The translations under genes were made by a program, and so were the position numbers. Shown piece by piece: positions 17,791-27,130 of a stretch of DNA of 64,000 bases; the stretch's first letter is position 1; each line of letters opens with the position of its first letter. The notes under the pieces are model-generated. The model did not search any database and was not told the origin of the DNA. It was given only the letters and a program-made list of their open reading frames with translations. Origin of the DNA: Solobacterium sp. (GTDB lineage: Bacteria; Bacillota_I; Bacilli_A; Erysipelotrichales; Erysipelotrichaceae); NCBI GenBank assembly GCA_017432325.1, contig JAFRJJ010000083.1:52630-116629 (forward strand), given 5' to 3'.

Positions 17791-19293
17791 TTACTCCTTT
17801 CCCAGAGCAAGTGCATAAGCCTTCAGCGCACCTTCGCTTCTGATGACTTCCAGAGCCTTGACAACTGCTTCTTCGAAGCCTTCAATCGTTGTCAGGTCCA
17901 TGCCCCACATACGCTCATCCTTCATGACAGCGTGTGTCAGTGCTGCTGCATCATCATTTCTGTGATCATAGAAGAATTCCAGAACGAAGCGGTCATCGCT
18001 GACAGTATATGTGTTGCCTGCAGGACGGCGGCATACCAGACCTGCATCTGTCAGTTCCTGGATGTCACTGGAATAGAATGCCAGATAAGCAGCGAAGCTT
18101 GTTGTCAGGCACTTCGGCAGTGTTCCCTTAGCTTCAACATATTCCAGAAGGCTGGGCAGATCTCTTGCCCTCCACTTGGAAGTGGAGTTCAGTGAAATGC
18201 TCATCAGTTCATGGTTGACAAACGGATTGTTGAAACGATCCTGTACAGCTCCAGCGAAGTTATAAAGATCATCTTTATCGAGCGGAAGTGTCGGAATGAC
18301 TTCATCATACAGCATTGTATTCATGAAGTTCAGAACTGTCTCATTCTGCATGCAGTCACGTACAATGTCGAATCCCGCAAGATATGCACCGAGAACAAAT
18401 CCTGTATGAGCACCGTTCAGGATGCGGACCTTACGCTTCTTATAAGGTGTTACATCCGGTACAACAGGGCAGTTCAGACCTGCTGCCTTGAACGGGAGTT
18501 TGTCTTCCAGCCATGCCGGTCCTTCAATGTTCCAGACGCCGAATACTTCACCTACATCAAGCAGCGGGTCGGAATAGCCGTGCAGCTGTTCCAGACGTGC
18601 AACTTCCTCTTCATCACGGATACGGCCCGGAACGATACGGTCTACCAGTGTTGAGCAGAAGAGGCAGTCTTCATTGACATATCTGCGGAATTCATCGGAC
18701 AATCCCCACAGATCGATGTACTGGTTGACGCACTTCTGAAGTTCTTTACCGTTATTGTCGATCAGTTCGCAGGAAAGAATGATCAGTCCCTTCTGACCTG
18801 CCTTGAAGCGTTCCAGCAGAACCTGTGTCAGTTTGCCGGGGAATGAAGAAGCCGGACGGTCTTCCAGTTTGCATTCAGGATCAAATACGATACCTGCTTC
18901 TGTTGTGTTGGAAGCGACATATTCCAAATCTGCCGAACGTGCAACTTCCATCATTGCTTCAAAGTCATCCTCTTCGTACGGATTGAGGCAGCGTGAAACA
19001 ACGGAAATGACTCTCTTTCTGTCTACTTTCTCGCCGTTTTCACGTCCTCTCAGATACAGAGTATACAGACCTTCCTGTTCATTGATCAGTTTGGATAATC
19101 CGCCTTTGATCGGGCAGACAAGAACGCATTTACCGTTCCAGCCGACTCTTTCGTTTGAAACATCAAACCAGTAATCGACGAATGCGCGGAGGAAGTTGCC
19201 TTCTCCGAACTGCAGAACCTTTTCCGGCGCTTTTTCCAGAATATATCCGTCATAACCGGATTCTTTCAGGACTGCGTAGTTTAATTTATTCAT
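17791..19293 (-). CDS. uxaB: Tagaturonate reductase (altronate oxidoreductase)
   Basis: UxaB reduces D-tagaturonate to D-altronate with NADH. The 500-residue protein belongs to the polyol-specific long-chain (mannitol) dehydrogenase family. It has the nucleotide-binding start VLQFGEGNFLRAF, the segment CSTLVDRIVPGR, and the catalytic helix region KRKVRILNGAHTGFVLGAYLAG (Lys, Asn and His are the family active-site residues). AAAGGAG precedes the start. It is the first gene of the uxa operon and begins just beyond the terminator of the upstream pectin unit. The window also carries an SDR-type fructuronate reductase for the parallel branch. Confidence 0.94.
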   Translation of the reverse strand: MNKLNYAVLKESGYDGYILEKAPEKVLQFGEGNFLRAFVDYWFDVSNERVGWNGKCVLVCPIKGGLSKLINEQEGLYTLYLRGRENGEKVDRKRVISVVSRCLNPYEEDDFEAMMEVARSADLEYVASNTTEAGIVFDPECKLEDRPASSFPGKLTQVLLERFKAGQKGLIILSCELIDNNGKELQKCVNQYIDLWGLSDEFRRYVNEDCLFCSTLVDRIVPGRIRDEEEVARLEQLHGYSDPLLDVGEVFGVWNIEGPAWLEDKLPFKAAGLNCPVVPDVTPYKKRKVRILNGAHTGFVLGAYLAGFDIVRDCMQNETVLNFMNTMLYDEVIPTLPLDKDDLYNFAGAVQDRFNNPFVNHELMSISLNSTSKWRARDLPSLLEYVEAKGTLPKCLTTSFAAYLAFYSSDIQELTDAGLVCRRPAGNTYTVSDDRFVLEFFYDHRNDDAAALTHAVMKDERMWGMDLTTIEGFEEAVVKALEVIRSEGALKAYALALGKE

Positions 19294-19331
19294 GATAGAA
19301 TTCTCCTTTCATTTCCGTTCATTCATATCAG

Positions 19332-19360
19332 AAAAAGTGAAGATACTTACGTACCTTCAC
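19332..19360 (-). terminator. Terminator between the esterase gene and uxaB
   Basis: On the minus strand GTGAAGGTAC pairs with GTATCTTCAC (one G-U) around a 4-nt loop, followed by TTTTT. It lies 8 nt after the esterase stop codon and 39 nt before uxaB, so it separates the two units or attenuates read-through. Confidence 0.82.
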
Positions 19361-19368
19361 TCACATGC

Positions 19369-20148
19369 TCAGGGTACGTAATTAAATCGACGGTTGATCC
19401 ACATCCTGCAGAGGGAAACCCATTGACGACATGACTCTTCAGGTGTTTCAACCTCCTGCGTGCATGTGGATATTCCATGTACGCCTGTTTCAAAAAGATG
19501 ATACTCCAGCGGCACTTTGCATTCCCTCAGTCTGACAGCCAGCATCAGACTGTTTTCAACAGGAACACTTGCATCTTCGCCGCCGTGCCACATAAATGTC
19601 GGCGGAAAATCAGAGGTAACATGGTCCGGAAGATGCATTTTTTCTTTCATGGCAGGATCGTTTCCTGTTACCCATCTGACTGATTCTTCATGTGCGAATT
19701 CTTTGGTGCTGATCACCGGATAGCACAGGATCATCGCATCAGGCCTGCTGTCAGTGCCAAGGTTGAGTTCCGGATCATTCCAGAATGTTCCAAGACTTGC
19801 AGCGAGATGCCCGCCTGCGGAAAATCCCAGTACGGCGATCTTCTGAGGATCGATATGCCATTCTTCCGCACGATTTCTGACTGTTTTAACAGCTTCCGCC
19901 AGCTGTCTCAGCGGACGGAAACCGGAAGCTTTTTCACCGCATGTATATTCCAGGATAAACGCCTGATAACCCATTGACAGGAATTCAAGCGCTACCGGAT
20001 CTTTTTCACGGGGTGAACGCCACTGATAGGCTCCGCCCGGGCAGATGATAACTGCCGGACGGACCTTATGTGCTTTCAGCGTTTCGTAATCATCCTGCAG
20101 GATCCCGCGGACTTCCGCTTCTCCTGCATGGAAGCTGATCAGTTTCAT
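19369..20148 (-). CDS. Alpha/beta hydrolase, probable carbohydrate (acetyl) esterase
   Basis: This 259-residue alpha/beta hydrolase has the oxyanion motif CPGGAY (36-41), nucleophile GFSAG with Ser110, Asp192 in GGEDASVP and His224 in TGVHG. It resembles the BD-FAE / acetylxylan esterase group that removes acetyl groups from imported oligosaccharides. There is no signal peptide, so it acts in the cytoplasm. Its start overlaps the kduD stop by 4 nt (ATGA). As the last gene of the pectin unit it may deacetylate pectin or rhamnogalacturonan oligomers; that substrate is inferred from context. Confidence 0.82.
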   Translation of the reverse strand: MKLISFHAGEAEVRGILQDDYETLKAHKVRPAVIICPGGAYQWRSPREKDPVALEFLSMGYQAFILEYTCGEKASGFRPLRQLAEAVKTVRNRAEEWHIDPQKIAVLGFSAGGHLAASLGTFWNDPELNLGTDSRPDAMILCYPVISTKEFAHEESVRWVTGNDPAMKEKMHLPDHVTSDFPPTFMWHGGEDASVPVENSLMLAVRLRECKVPLEYHLFETGVHGISTCTQEVETPEESCRQWVSLCRMWINRRFNYVP

Positions 20149-20945
20149 TGCGGCTGTTTTCCAATATATGCAAGAATACCGCCATCAACGTAAAGGATAT
20201 GTCCGTTTACGAAGTTGGAAGCGTCACTTGCAAGGAATACTGCAGGACCCTGCAGATCTTCCGGAGTGCCCCATCTGGCAGCCGGTGTTTTGGCAACGAT
20301 GAACTGGTCAAACGGATGTCTGGATCCATCAGGCTGACGTTCTCTTAACGGAGCTGTCTGCGGTGTAGCGATATAGCCGGGGCCGATGCCGTTGCACTGG
20401 ATATTGTATTCACCATATTCAGAGCAGATATTTCTTGTCAGCATCTTCAGACCGCCCTTTGCAGCTGCATATGCAGATACTGTTTCTCTTCCGAGTTCGC
20501 TCATCATGGAGCAGATGTTGATGATCTTTCCATGACCTTTTTTGATCATTCCGGGAATGACTGCCTTTGAAACGATGAACGGAGCGTTCAGGTCTACGTC
20601 AATGACTGCACGGAAATCTGCAGCTGACATTTCAGTCATCGGAATACGCTTGATAATACCTGCGTTGTTGACGAGAATATCAACTCCGCCGTACTTTTCT
20701 TCAATGTCTGCTACCATTGCATTGATCTCGTCTTCTTTTGTTACATCAGCAACATATCCGACAGCATCAATACCTTTTTCATGGTAGGAATCCAGTGCTT
20801 TATTTTTTGTCTCATCATTCAGGCAGTTAAAGATGATCTTTGCGCCTGCTGCAGCATATGCTTCAGCGATCGCAAAACCGATTCCGTAAACTGCGCCTGT
20901 GATCAGAGCAACTTTGCCGTCAAGGCGGAATGCATTCATTTCCAT
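20145..20945 (-). CDS. kduD: 2-dehydro-3-deoxy-D-gluconate 5-dehydrogenase (SDR family)
   Basis: KduD reduces 2,5-diketo-3-deoxygluconate to KDG. This 266-residue classical SDR has TGAVYGIG (cofactor), NNAG (VNNAGI) and the catalytic SAYAAAK (Tyr-x3-Lys). By sequence alone it could also be a gluconate 5-dehydrogenase. Its position 12 nt after kduI, which makes its substrate, favours KduD. The ATG at 20945 is chosen because AGGAG lies 9 nt away, while the ATG at 20954 directly touches the Shine-Dalgarno. Confidence 0.86.
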   Translation of the reverse strand: MEMNAFRLDGKVALITGAVYGIGFAIAEAYAAAGAKIIFNCLNDETKNKALDSYHEKGIDAVGYVADVTKEDEINAMVADIEEKYGGVDILVNNAGIIKRIPMTEMSAADFRAVIDVDLNAPFIVSKAVIPGMIKKGHGKIINICSMMSELGRETVSAYAAAKGGLKMLTRNICSEYGEYNIQCNGIGPGYIATPQTAPLRERQPDGSRHPFDQFIVAKTPAARWGTPEDLQGPAVFLASDASNFVNGHILYVDGGILAYIGKQPQ

Positions 20946-20957
20946 ATCTATCATCTC

Positions 20958-21800
20958 CTATAAAAGCTCGTTCGGTTTTAAGTTATCCATATCATCGAAG
21001 GCCAGGTTTTCTCCGCCCATTGCCCAGATAAATGTATAGTTTGATGTACCGCAGCCGCTGTGGATGGACCATGAAGGAGAAATAACAGCATCAAAGTTGT
21101 TCATAACGATATGCCTTGTTTCCTTCGGCTGACCCATCAGATGAATAACTGCTTGATCTTCGGGAATCTCGAAATATGTGTATACTTCCATACGGCGCTC
21201 ATGAGTATGGCTGGGCATCGTATTCCATACGCTGCCTTCTGCCAGCTGTGTCAGGCCCATGGAAAGCTGGCATGTCTCCAGTACATCCGGATGGATGAAC
21301 TGATTGATGACACGCTTGTTGGCAAATTTTTCCTCACCGGTCGGACGGTGATTTGCATTTTCAAATGAAAGGAATGTTGTTTTGCATTCTTTATGCGCAG
21401 GTGTCGATGCAAGATAGAATTTTGCAGGGTTCTGCGGATCATCACTCTCAAAGTAGACTTCTTTTACTCCTTTGGAGATATAAAGGCAGTCTTCATATAC
21501 CATTTCATAACGGACACCATCCGCTGTGATGGCACCTTTGCCGCCGAGATTGAACACACCGGCTTCACGGCGTTCCAGGAAATAACCTGTACCGAAATTA
21601 GCCCAGATATCGATGCCTTTGTCGATCGATACTTTTTCGTTAACAGGCATGATTCCGAGAATCACCATTCTGTCAACGTGCGAATATGTAGCCTTTACCG
21701 TATCCGGAACATAAAGATCTGTGATCAGGAATTCTTTTCTCAGTTCTTCTGTCGTATAGCGCTTAACATCATTCGGACTTGCGGAATAACGAATATCCAT
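20958..21800 (-). CDS. kduI: 5-dehydro-4-deoxy-D-glucuronate isomerase
   Basis: KduI converts 4-deoxy-L-threo-5-hexosulose uronate, the open form of the unsaturated uronate released by GH105, to 2,5-diketo-3-deoxygluconate. The 280-residue cupin protein has the zinc-ligand motif SHTHERRMEVY (two His and Glu) and a later His in SWSIHSGCG. The start RYSASPNDVKRYTTEELR matches the family N-terminus. AAAGGAG precedes the ATG. It lies between the second ABC ATPase and kduD in the pectin unit. Confidence 0.95.
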   Translation of the reverse strand: MDIRYSASPNDVKRYTTEELRKEFLITDLYVPDTVKATYSHVDRMVILGIMPVNEKVSIDKGIDIWANFGTGYFLERREAGVFNLGGKGAITADGVRYEMVYEDCLYISKGVKEVYFESDDPQNPAKFYLASTPAHKECKTTFLSFENANHRPTGEEKFANKRVINQFIHPDVLETCQLSMGLTQLAEGSVWNTMPSHTHERRMEVYTYFEIPEDQAVIHLMGQPKETRHIVMNNFDAVISPSWSIHSGCGTSNYTFIWAMGGENLAFDDMDNLKPNELL

Positions 21801-21812
21801 AAGATATCTCCT

Positions 21813-22892
21813 TTACTTAATTCTGAGTTCTGTTTCAGCATCGAACAGATAAACATTTTCAAGCGGAATGGAGAATGTGATATCTTCGTCGATTTCCGGT
21901 GTATCGTGCGGGTCTACCTTCAGAATCGCTTTGTCTTCTTCGGCAGTAATGTAGATGTTCGTATTGTCACCAAGCATTTCTGTCAGTTCAACGTTTGCAA
22001 CGACCTGATATGCGTTGTCTTTCTTGCCGAGTTCAATGGATTCAGGACGAAAACCGAAAATGATTCCCTTTCCTTCATAATCTGCTGCAGCTGCACCAAG
22101 CTTCTTTGTAAGATCGATCTTGTTGTCGCCGAAGCTGATCTTTCCGCCTTCCACTGTACCGCGGATGAAGTTCATCGGAGGTTCTCCGATAAAGCCGCCT
22201 ACGAATACATTGACGGGATTGAAATACAGGTCATACGGTGTACCGATCTGCTGTACATATCCGTCTTTCATAACAACGATCCTGTCAGCGAGCGTCATAG
22301 CTTCTGTCTGGTCGTGAGTTACGTAGATCGTTGTTGCGCCTGTTTCACGGTGGATCTGCGCAATTTCAGAACGCATGGTAACACGCTGTTTTGCGTCCAG
22401 GTTTGACAGAGGTTCATCCATCAGGAAGATACCTACTTTACGGATGATCGCACGTCCGATTGCAACACGCTGACGCTGTCCGCCTGAAAGTGCTCTCGGC
22501 AGACGATCCAGATAATCAGTCAGACCAAGGATCGCAGCTGTCTTCTTAACCTTCTCCTCGATCACTTCCTCGTCAACACCCTGCAGAGTCAGTCCAAAGG
22601 CGATATTATCGAAAACTGTCATCTGAGGATACAGAGCATAGCTCTGGAATACCATTGCTACCTCACGTTCACGCGGACCGAGTTCATTTGCACGGTTCCC
22701 GTTGATCAGGAAGTCACCGTTGGAAATATCTTCAAGGCCGGCGATCATTCGCAGTGTCGTGGACTTTCCGCAGCCGGAAGGTCCGACAAATACGATGAAT
22801 TCACCCTTGTCGATTTCCAGGTTAAAATCATGAACAGCATGATAACCGTTCGGATAAATCTTATTGATGTTTTTCAGAGTTATGTATGCCAT
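21813..22892 (-). CDS. Sugar ABC transporter ATPase (MsmX/UgpC type, copy 2)
   Basis: This 359-residue ATPase has Walker A GPSGCGKST, signature LSGGQRQ, Walker B IFLMDEP and a C-terminal OB-fold regulatory domain (about 240-359). This is typical of MsmX/UgpC-type ATPases that energise carbohydrate importers and are often shared between systems. AGGAGG precedes the start. It lies at the distal part of the pectin unit next to kduI, about 5 kb from another ATPase of the same class. It may serve a different set of permeases elsewhere. The cytoplasmic ATPase role is certain; the partner is not. Confidence 0.92.
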   Translation of the reverse strand: MAYITLKNINKIYPNGYHAVHDFNLEIDKGEFIVFVGPSGCGKSTTLRMIAGLEDISNGDFLINGNRANELGPREREVAMVFQSYALYPQMTVFDNIAFGLTLQGVDEEVIEEKVKKTAAILGLTDYLDRLPRALSGGQRQRVAIGRAIIRKVGIFLMDEPLSNLDAKQRVTMRSEIAQIHRETGATTIYVTHDQTEAMTLADRIVVMKDGYVQQIGTPYDLYFNPVNVFVGGFIGEPPMNFIRGTVEGGKISFGDNKIDLTKKLGAAAADYEGKGIIFGFRPESIELGKKDNAYQVVANVELTEMLGDNTNIYITAEEDKAILKVDPHDTPEIDEDITFSIPLENVYLFDAETELRIK

Positions 22893-22943
22893 AGAATATC
22901 GCCTCCTAGCGTATGTATGTATGACCTAAAGGGAATAACCCTT

Positions 22944-23720
22944 TTACAGATAAATTTTTGTGCTGTCTGAATCAGCAACCAACGGCTGTTTCTGCGAATA
23001 ATTCTTCGGAGAAACCCCGTATCTTTTTTTAAACAGTTTTGAGAAATACAGAGGATCAATGAAGCCGCACTGTCTTGTGATCTGTGAAATATTGTGATTT
23101 TCACCGCCGATCGCAAGGATCCTTGCGGCGTTTTCAAGGCGTCTCTCCATCAGGTACTGTCTGGGTGTCATCCCGAGTTCCTGTTTGAATACCCGTTTCA
23201 GATATTCAGTGCTGAAGGAGAACGACTCCAGGCAAGCGTTTAAGTCAAAGTTCGCATCAGGATAGTTTTTCAGGATGATATCAACGATCTTTGTGACGAC
23301 ACTGTTATGCTCATTTCCAACCGATACCATTGATTCGATCATCGTACCGATCAGAGTCCCGTAGATCGGCAGCAGCGCATTGCTTTTAGGCTCTGTTGTT
23401 GAATAATAGTAGAACGCTGCAGCAAATGCATCGCGGAGAAAACCATTGTTCAATCCGGACAGCACAGTTCCTTCCGTCACATTGAATGAGGGATCATCAA
23501 TAATCATATGAATATTGGTAAATCCTTCTTCACCGAAGTTGATATGCGGTTCCTTCGGAGGAATCAGCGCTATACTGTCTTCCTCATACGGAACCACCCT
23601 GTTGGTAAAGATGATTTCTCCTTTTCCGCTTGTACAATAGATGAGTTCCCAATTGTTGTGGATATGCTTCGTGACATTATAGGTTAAAGTATGCTTGCCG
23701 ACATAAATGATGTCATTCAT
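22944..23720 (-). CDS. AraC family transcriptional regulator (pectin unit)
   Basis: This 258-residue regulator has an N-terminal cupin-like sensor domain (about 1-140, with HIHNNWELIYCTSGKGEI) and a C-terminal double HTH. The second helix-turn-helix is marked by QCGFIDPLYFSKLFKKRYGVSPKNY. It is embedded in the pectin unit: its ATG overlaps the GH105 stop codon by 4 nt. Position suggests it activates the pectin genes in response to an uronate oligomer. The repeated motif at 34968 and 35969 is a candidate binding site. Being inside its own target operon would give positive feedback. Confidence 0.88.
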   Translation of the reverse strand: MNDIIYVGKHTLTYNVTKHIHNNWELIYCTSGKGEIIFTNRVVPYEEDSIALIPPKEPHINFGEEGFTNIHMIIDDPSFNVTEGTVLSGLNNGFLRDAFAAAFYYYSTTEPKSNALLPIYGTLIGTMIESMVSVGNEHNSVVTKIVDIILKNYPDANFDLNACLESFSFSTEYLKRVFKQELGMTPRQYLMERRLENAARILAIGGENHNISQITRQCGFIDPLYFSKLFKKRYGVSPKNYSQKQPLVADSDSTKIYL

Positions 23721-24868
23721 GCTTCTTTCTCCGATAACGCCTGCTTGTGTTTGATCTCTGTATAAGCAAGGATCAGCGGAGCGACACCTTTCGCATCGTT
23801 TTCTACGACCGGTTCTGAAATATAGTATTCATAAGAACCGTCACGTCTCCGGTTATTTTCAGGTCCAAGACCTGCTACCAGACAGATACCTCCCAGATCA
23901 ATGCCTGTGTCGGTAAATGTCAGATATTTATCCACGATCCCGTTGAATGTCTTTTCACCGGATTCAGCATAATCTTCCGTCAGGATGCCGAGACGGGCAC
24001 CCTTCAGCATAGCGTAGGCAGCCATAGCACTTCCGCTTGTTTCAAGATAGTTGCCTTCTCTTCCCGGCTGATCCGGTACCTGCCAGTACATGCCGGTCTC
24101 TTCATCGGCATATCTGCGCATGTTTTCCATCAGCTCTTTAAAGATCGGGATGAGCTGGTCTTTCTGTTCGCCGTCCGGCAGGATCTCTGCAAGATCTGCC
24201 AGGGCAACCATGAACCAGCCAAGTGATCTGAGCCAGAAGTTCTTCGAACATCCTGTTTCAGGATCAGCCCAGAATGCTTTTTTCGACGCATCATACCCAT
24301 GGAAATACAAACCCTTGTCTTCAGAGTACATGCGTTTATGTACATTCCTGATCTGATCAACGATGTCACTGTAGTCACCCGTTCCGAAGTATTTTTCATA
24401 CATAGCGTAGAACGGCTGAGCCATATAGATTCCGTCAAGCCAGACCTGATTCGGATAGATCGCCTTATGCCAGAAATTGCCTTCATATGTTCTCGGCTGG
24501 GCTTCCAGCATCCTATGGAGCAGATCTGCCGCAAGACGGTATTTTTCTTTTCCTGTTTTCCTGTGAAGTTCAAACAGGACTCTTCCTTCATTGATGTCAT
24601 CAAGGTTTGCCTTTTCAGGCTCCAATGTCAGGATCGATCCGTCTTCCTGGACATAATAGTCTGCAACTGTTTCAGCAAAATCTGCATAACGCGGATCACC
24701 TGTTATCCTTGTCATTTCCATCAATGCCGTGAGCATGCAGCCATCAATATAATTCCAGGTGCCCTTTTTTCCTTCTCTCAGTTTTTCGAGATTCCACATC
24801 GTTCTTTCAGGTGTGGATTCTTCAACCAGGCGAAGAACGAAGGCATCAAACTTACCATAGTCTTCCAT
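23717..24868 (-). CDS. GH105 unsaturated rhamnogalacturonyl/galacturonyl hydrolase
   Basis: The GH105 family removes the 4,5-unsaturated uronate from the non-reducing end of pectin or rhamnogalacturonan fragments made by lyases. The 383-residue protein shows the family segment YPNQVWLDGIYMAQPFY and FWLRSLGWFMVALADL in an alpha6/alpha6 barrel. There is no signal peptide, so it acts on imported oligomers. GGAGGG precedes the start, and the ATG overlaps the GH28 stop (TAATG). Its product feeds KduI and KduD encoded downstream. Confidence 0.9.
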   Translation of the reverse strand: MEDYGKFDAFVLRLVEESTPERTMWNLEKLREGKKGTWNYIDGCMLTALMEMTRITGDPRYADFAETVADYYVQEDGSILTLEPEKANLDDINEGRVLFELHRKTGKEKYRLAADLLHRMLEAQPRTYEGNFWHKAIYPNQVWLDGIYMAQPFYAMYEKYFGTGDYSDIVDQIRNVHKRMYSEDKGLYFHGYDASKKAFWADPETGCSKNFWLRSLGWFMVALADLAEILPDGEQKDQLIPIFKELMENMRRYADEETGMYWQVPDQPGREGNYLETSGSAMAAYAMLKGARLGILTEDYAESGEKTFNGIVDKYLTFTDTGIDLGGICLVAGLGPENNRRRDGSYEYYISEPVVENDAKGVAPLILAYTEIKHKQALSEKEA

Positions 24869-26424
24869 TATTCAAATCCCTCCGTAGTGATTTTTTCATA
24901 ATGATCCGCTATCAGGGATTCACCGACAACTCCGCTCAGTCGGACGTTCTTTACAGAGATCTCTCTGACATTGTCCAGGTAGATACCCAGACGGCAGCGT
25001 TCTTCCGCAAAGTTCTGCATAGCAGGTACTCCCGGCTTTGCATCGGAAGCAAATGATACAGAAACATTTTCCAGTTCGACACGGTCGATCGGGCTTTCAG
25101 GCAATCCGTCAATATAGCATGCGGCAACTTCAGCATCGACACACTCCATATTCTTGAACTCAAACAGTCCCAGATGAGGTGTACGGTCATCGATCGGCAG
25201 ATGTTCCCTGCTCCAGACATACTCTGTATATCTGTCAGGGTCCACGCAGTTGTACCACATATTGATGACGATCGGAGTCTTGACTTTCTCCATGCGGATA
25301 TTGTCAAACAGGACATCCGTAATGACGCTTTCCTTACCTCTGCCCCTTCTGGACTTGATGCGCAGGCCGCGGTCTGTTTCACGGAACAGGCACTGTGTTA
25401 CGGACACATTCCTGATTCCTGCGGACAGTTCGCTTCCCAGTGTCAGCGCACCATGTCCGAACTGCATCAGGCAGTTTCTGATCGTGTGGTGATCTGCCGG
25501 CACATGATATTTCATTGCCATATCGATCTTGCCGGATTTGACAGCAATGCAGTCATCTCCTACTGAGAACTTGCAGCCGATGATATCGACATAGTCACAG
25601 CTTTCCGGATCGATTGCATCTGTATTGGGTGATACTTTCGGTGCTGAGACTGAGCAGTCCAGCAGCGAGATATTCTGTGAAAAATAAGGATGAATATGCC
25701 ATGACGCGCTGTTGGCGACTGTAACACCGTGAAGCGTTACATTCTGGCAGCGGTTCAGGAACACCGCACGGGGACGTTTTGCCGGGAATTCATTGAAGTT
25801 TTTCCACCAGTCTCCGTTCTGACCGTTTCCATCGATCCTGCCTTTGCCGACGATGCGGATGTCATTGACATAAGATCCCTGGATTAATGACTGATATGCG
25901 TCCTGTTCGATCCCTTCAAATCCTGCGAAAGGTATTTCTTTTCCGTTCTCATCTTTAATGATGGCCGGAATGATCGGATACCTTTCACGATCTGTTGATC
26001 CGAGCAGTACAGCTTTTTCACTCAGTTCAATTGTGATATGACTTCTGAGTGTTAAGGGCAGTGTAAGATATGTACCCTCAGGGAAGTAAAGACGTCCTTT
26101 TTCCGGAATCATGTTGATCGCTGTCTGGATCGCGATTGTGTCTTCATGAACACCGTCGCCAACAGCTCCGAAACTGCGGACATTGATGCAGCAGCTTTCA
26201 GATTCCGTACGGAAACTGACAGTTTCCTCTGATTCGGAAAAACAAACACTCAGCTCGTATTCAGTATCAGGTTTCAGTTCAAATACCGAAAACACGTTTT
26301 CATGTCCGCGATAAACTTCACGCCCTGCCAGTCTGACGGAATACTCCTCAGGACTGTAATACGGTGAATGATTCTGAATTTCGAAACAGGCAGAACTGCT
26401 TCCTTTGTATAGAGTTTTAATCAT
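24868..26424 (-). CDS. GH28 polygalacturonase (exo-acting type likely)
   Basis: This 518-residue GH28 enzyme has an N-terminal fibronectin III-like domain (about 1-78) and a right-handed beta-helix. Catalytic motifs are NTDAID (Asp269), GDD (290-291), GHG with His324 and RIK (355-357). The N-terminal domain and the lack of a signal peptide fit intracellular exo-polygalacturonases that release galacturonate from imported oligomers. GAGG precedes the start. It stands directly upstream of GH105 and after the membrane-protein genes of the importer. Whether it cuts homogalacturonan or rhamnogalacturonan cannot be told. Confidence 0.9.
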   Translation of the reverse strand: MIKTLYKGSSSACFEIQNHSPYYSPEEYSVRLAGREVYRGHENVFSVFELKPDTEYELSVCFSESEETVSFRTESESCCINVRSFGAVGDGVHEDTIAIQTAINMIPEKGRLYFPEGTYLTLPLTLRSHITIELSEKAVLLGSTDRERYPIIPAIIKDENGKEIPFAGFEGIEQDAYQSLIQGSYVNDIRIVGKGRIDGNGQNGDWWKNFNEFPAKRPRAVFLNRCQNVTLHGVTVANSASWHIHPYFSQNISLLDCSVSAPKVSPNTDAIDPESCDYVDIIGCKFSVGDDCIAVKSGKIDMAMKYHVPADHHTIRNCLMQFGHGALTLGSELSAGIRNVSVTQCLFRETDRGLRIKSRRGRGKESVITDVLFDNIRMEKVKTPIVINMWYNCVDPDRYTEYVWSREHLPIDDRTPHLGLFEFKNMECVDAEVAACYIDGLPESPIDRVELENVSVSFASDAKPGVPAMQNFAEERCRLGIYLDNVREISVKNVRLSGVVGESLIADHYEKITTEGFE

Positions 26425-26436
26425 ACAGTTACCTCA

Positions 26437-27066
26437 TCATGCTTTTTTTGTGTTGATAAATCTATCTGTGATAAAATGCTTGATCTCAATGAACAGAAGA
26501 TCAAATGCAAGATAGAAGACTCCGAACAGGATCGGCTCTACACCGAGTACGACCCGGTCCGGCTGATTGGTAGCTGATGCAATTGCACCGTTAATAAATG
26601 AGTAAAGCGTGTAGACAAAGAACAGAACAAAGCAGGAATACAGGATGTTTAATATAAAACTGACATACCCCCGCTTCGTTACCATAATGAAGCGTTCATT
26701 CTCACCGCGTGTCTTTTCCATGAAACGCAGCGCGTTATTTGTCAGAAGATCAGTAACGACCCCCATGGCAATACCTGTGACAAACAGCATGTCCAGTACA
26801 TCTGCCATGTAGATCCCTAATCCCCAGATAAAGAAGAAACATACCGCTCCGGCAAACCAGAACTTGATCAGCAGCATCTTTGCCCATTGCGGAAGCGTAT
26901 ACTTCGTAGCCGATGTATACTTTCTGATCTCCTCTTCCGAAACTTCCGGTGAATTGGATTCATCAGCCTCTACAAGAGCCTGGACCGCTTCTTTTTTCAG
27001 ATCATAGTAATCTGTTTCTTTTTCAACTTCCGGCTTGACTGCCTGTTTTCTGTTCTTTTTACTCAT
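26437..27066 (-). CDS. Small membrane protein of the pectin importer operon (D)
   Basis: I do not recognise this 209-residue protein. It has a charged cytoplasmic N-terminus (about 1-60, Lys/Glu-rich) and about four membrane helices (near 63-85, 90-108, 130-152 and 172-192). No catalytic motif is seen. It is placed between another small membrane protein and GH28, 12 nt upstream of the latter, with AGGAG before its ATG. The strict position in the importer operon suggests a transporter accessory role, but this is inference only. Confidence 0.7.
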   Translation of the reverse strand: MSKKNRKQAVKPEVEKETDYYDLKKEAVQALVEADESNSPEVSEEEIRKYTSATKYTLPQWAKMLLIKFWFAGAVCFFFIWGLGIYMADVLDMLFVTGIAMGVVTDLLTNNALRFMEKTRGENERFIMVTKRGYVSFILNILYSCFVLFFVYTLYSFINGAIASATNQPDRVVLGVEPILFGVFYLAFDLLFIEIKHFITDRFINTKKA

Positions 27067-27130
27067 GAATACTCCTGCTCACACAGCATTGGACAGAAAG
27101 CCATGCTGTCTGTCCGCTGCATGATGACTC

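Noticed and set aside
20145..20945. Gluconate 5-dehydrogenase as the name for the SDR next to kduI
   Set aside because: Sequence allows it, but the direct neighbour kduI supplies the KduD substrate, so kduD is preferred.
21393..22406. Rightward open frame of about 337 codons opposite kduI and the ATPase
   Set aside because: Antisense to kduI and an MsmX-type ATPase with full motifs.
22893..22943. Small hairpin AAAGGG/CCCTTT between AraC and the second ATPase
   Set aside because: No T-run follows and both flanking genes appear to belong to one unit, so I do not call a terminator.
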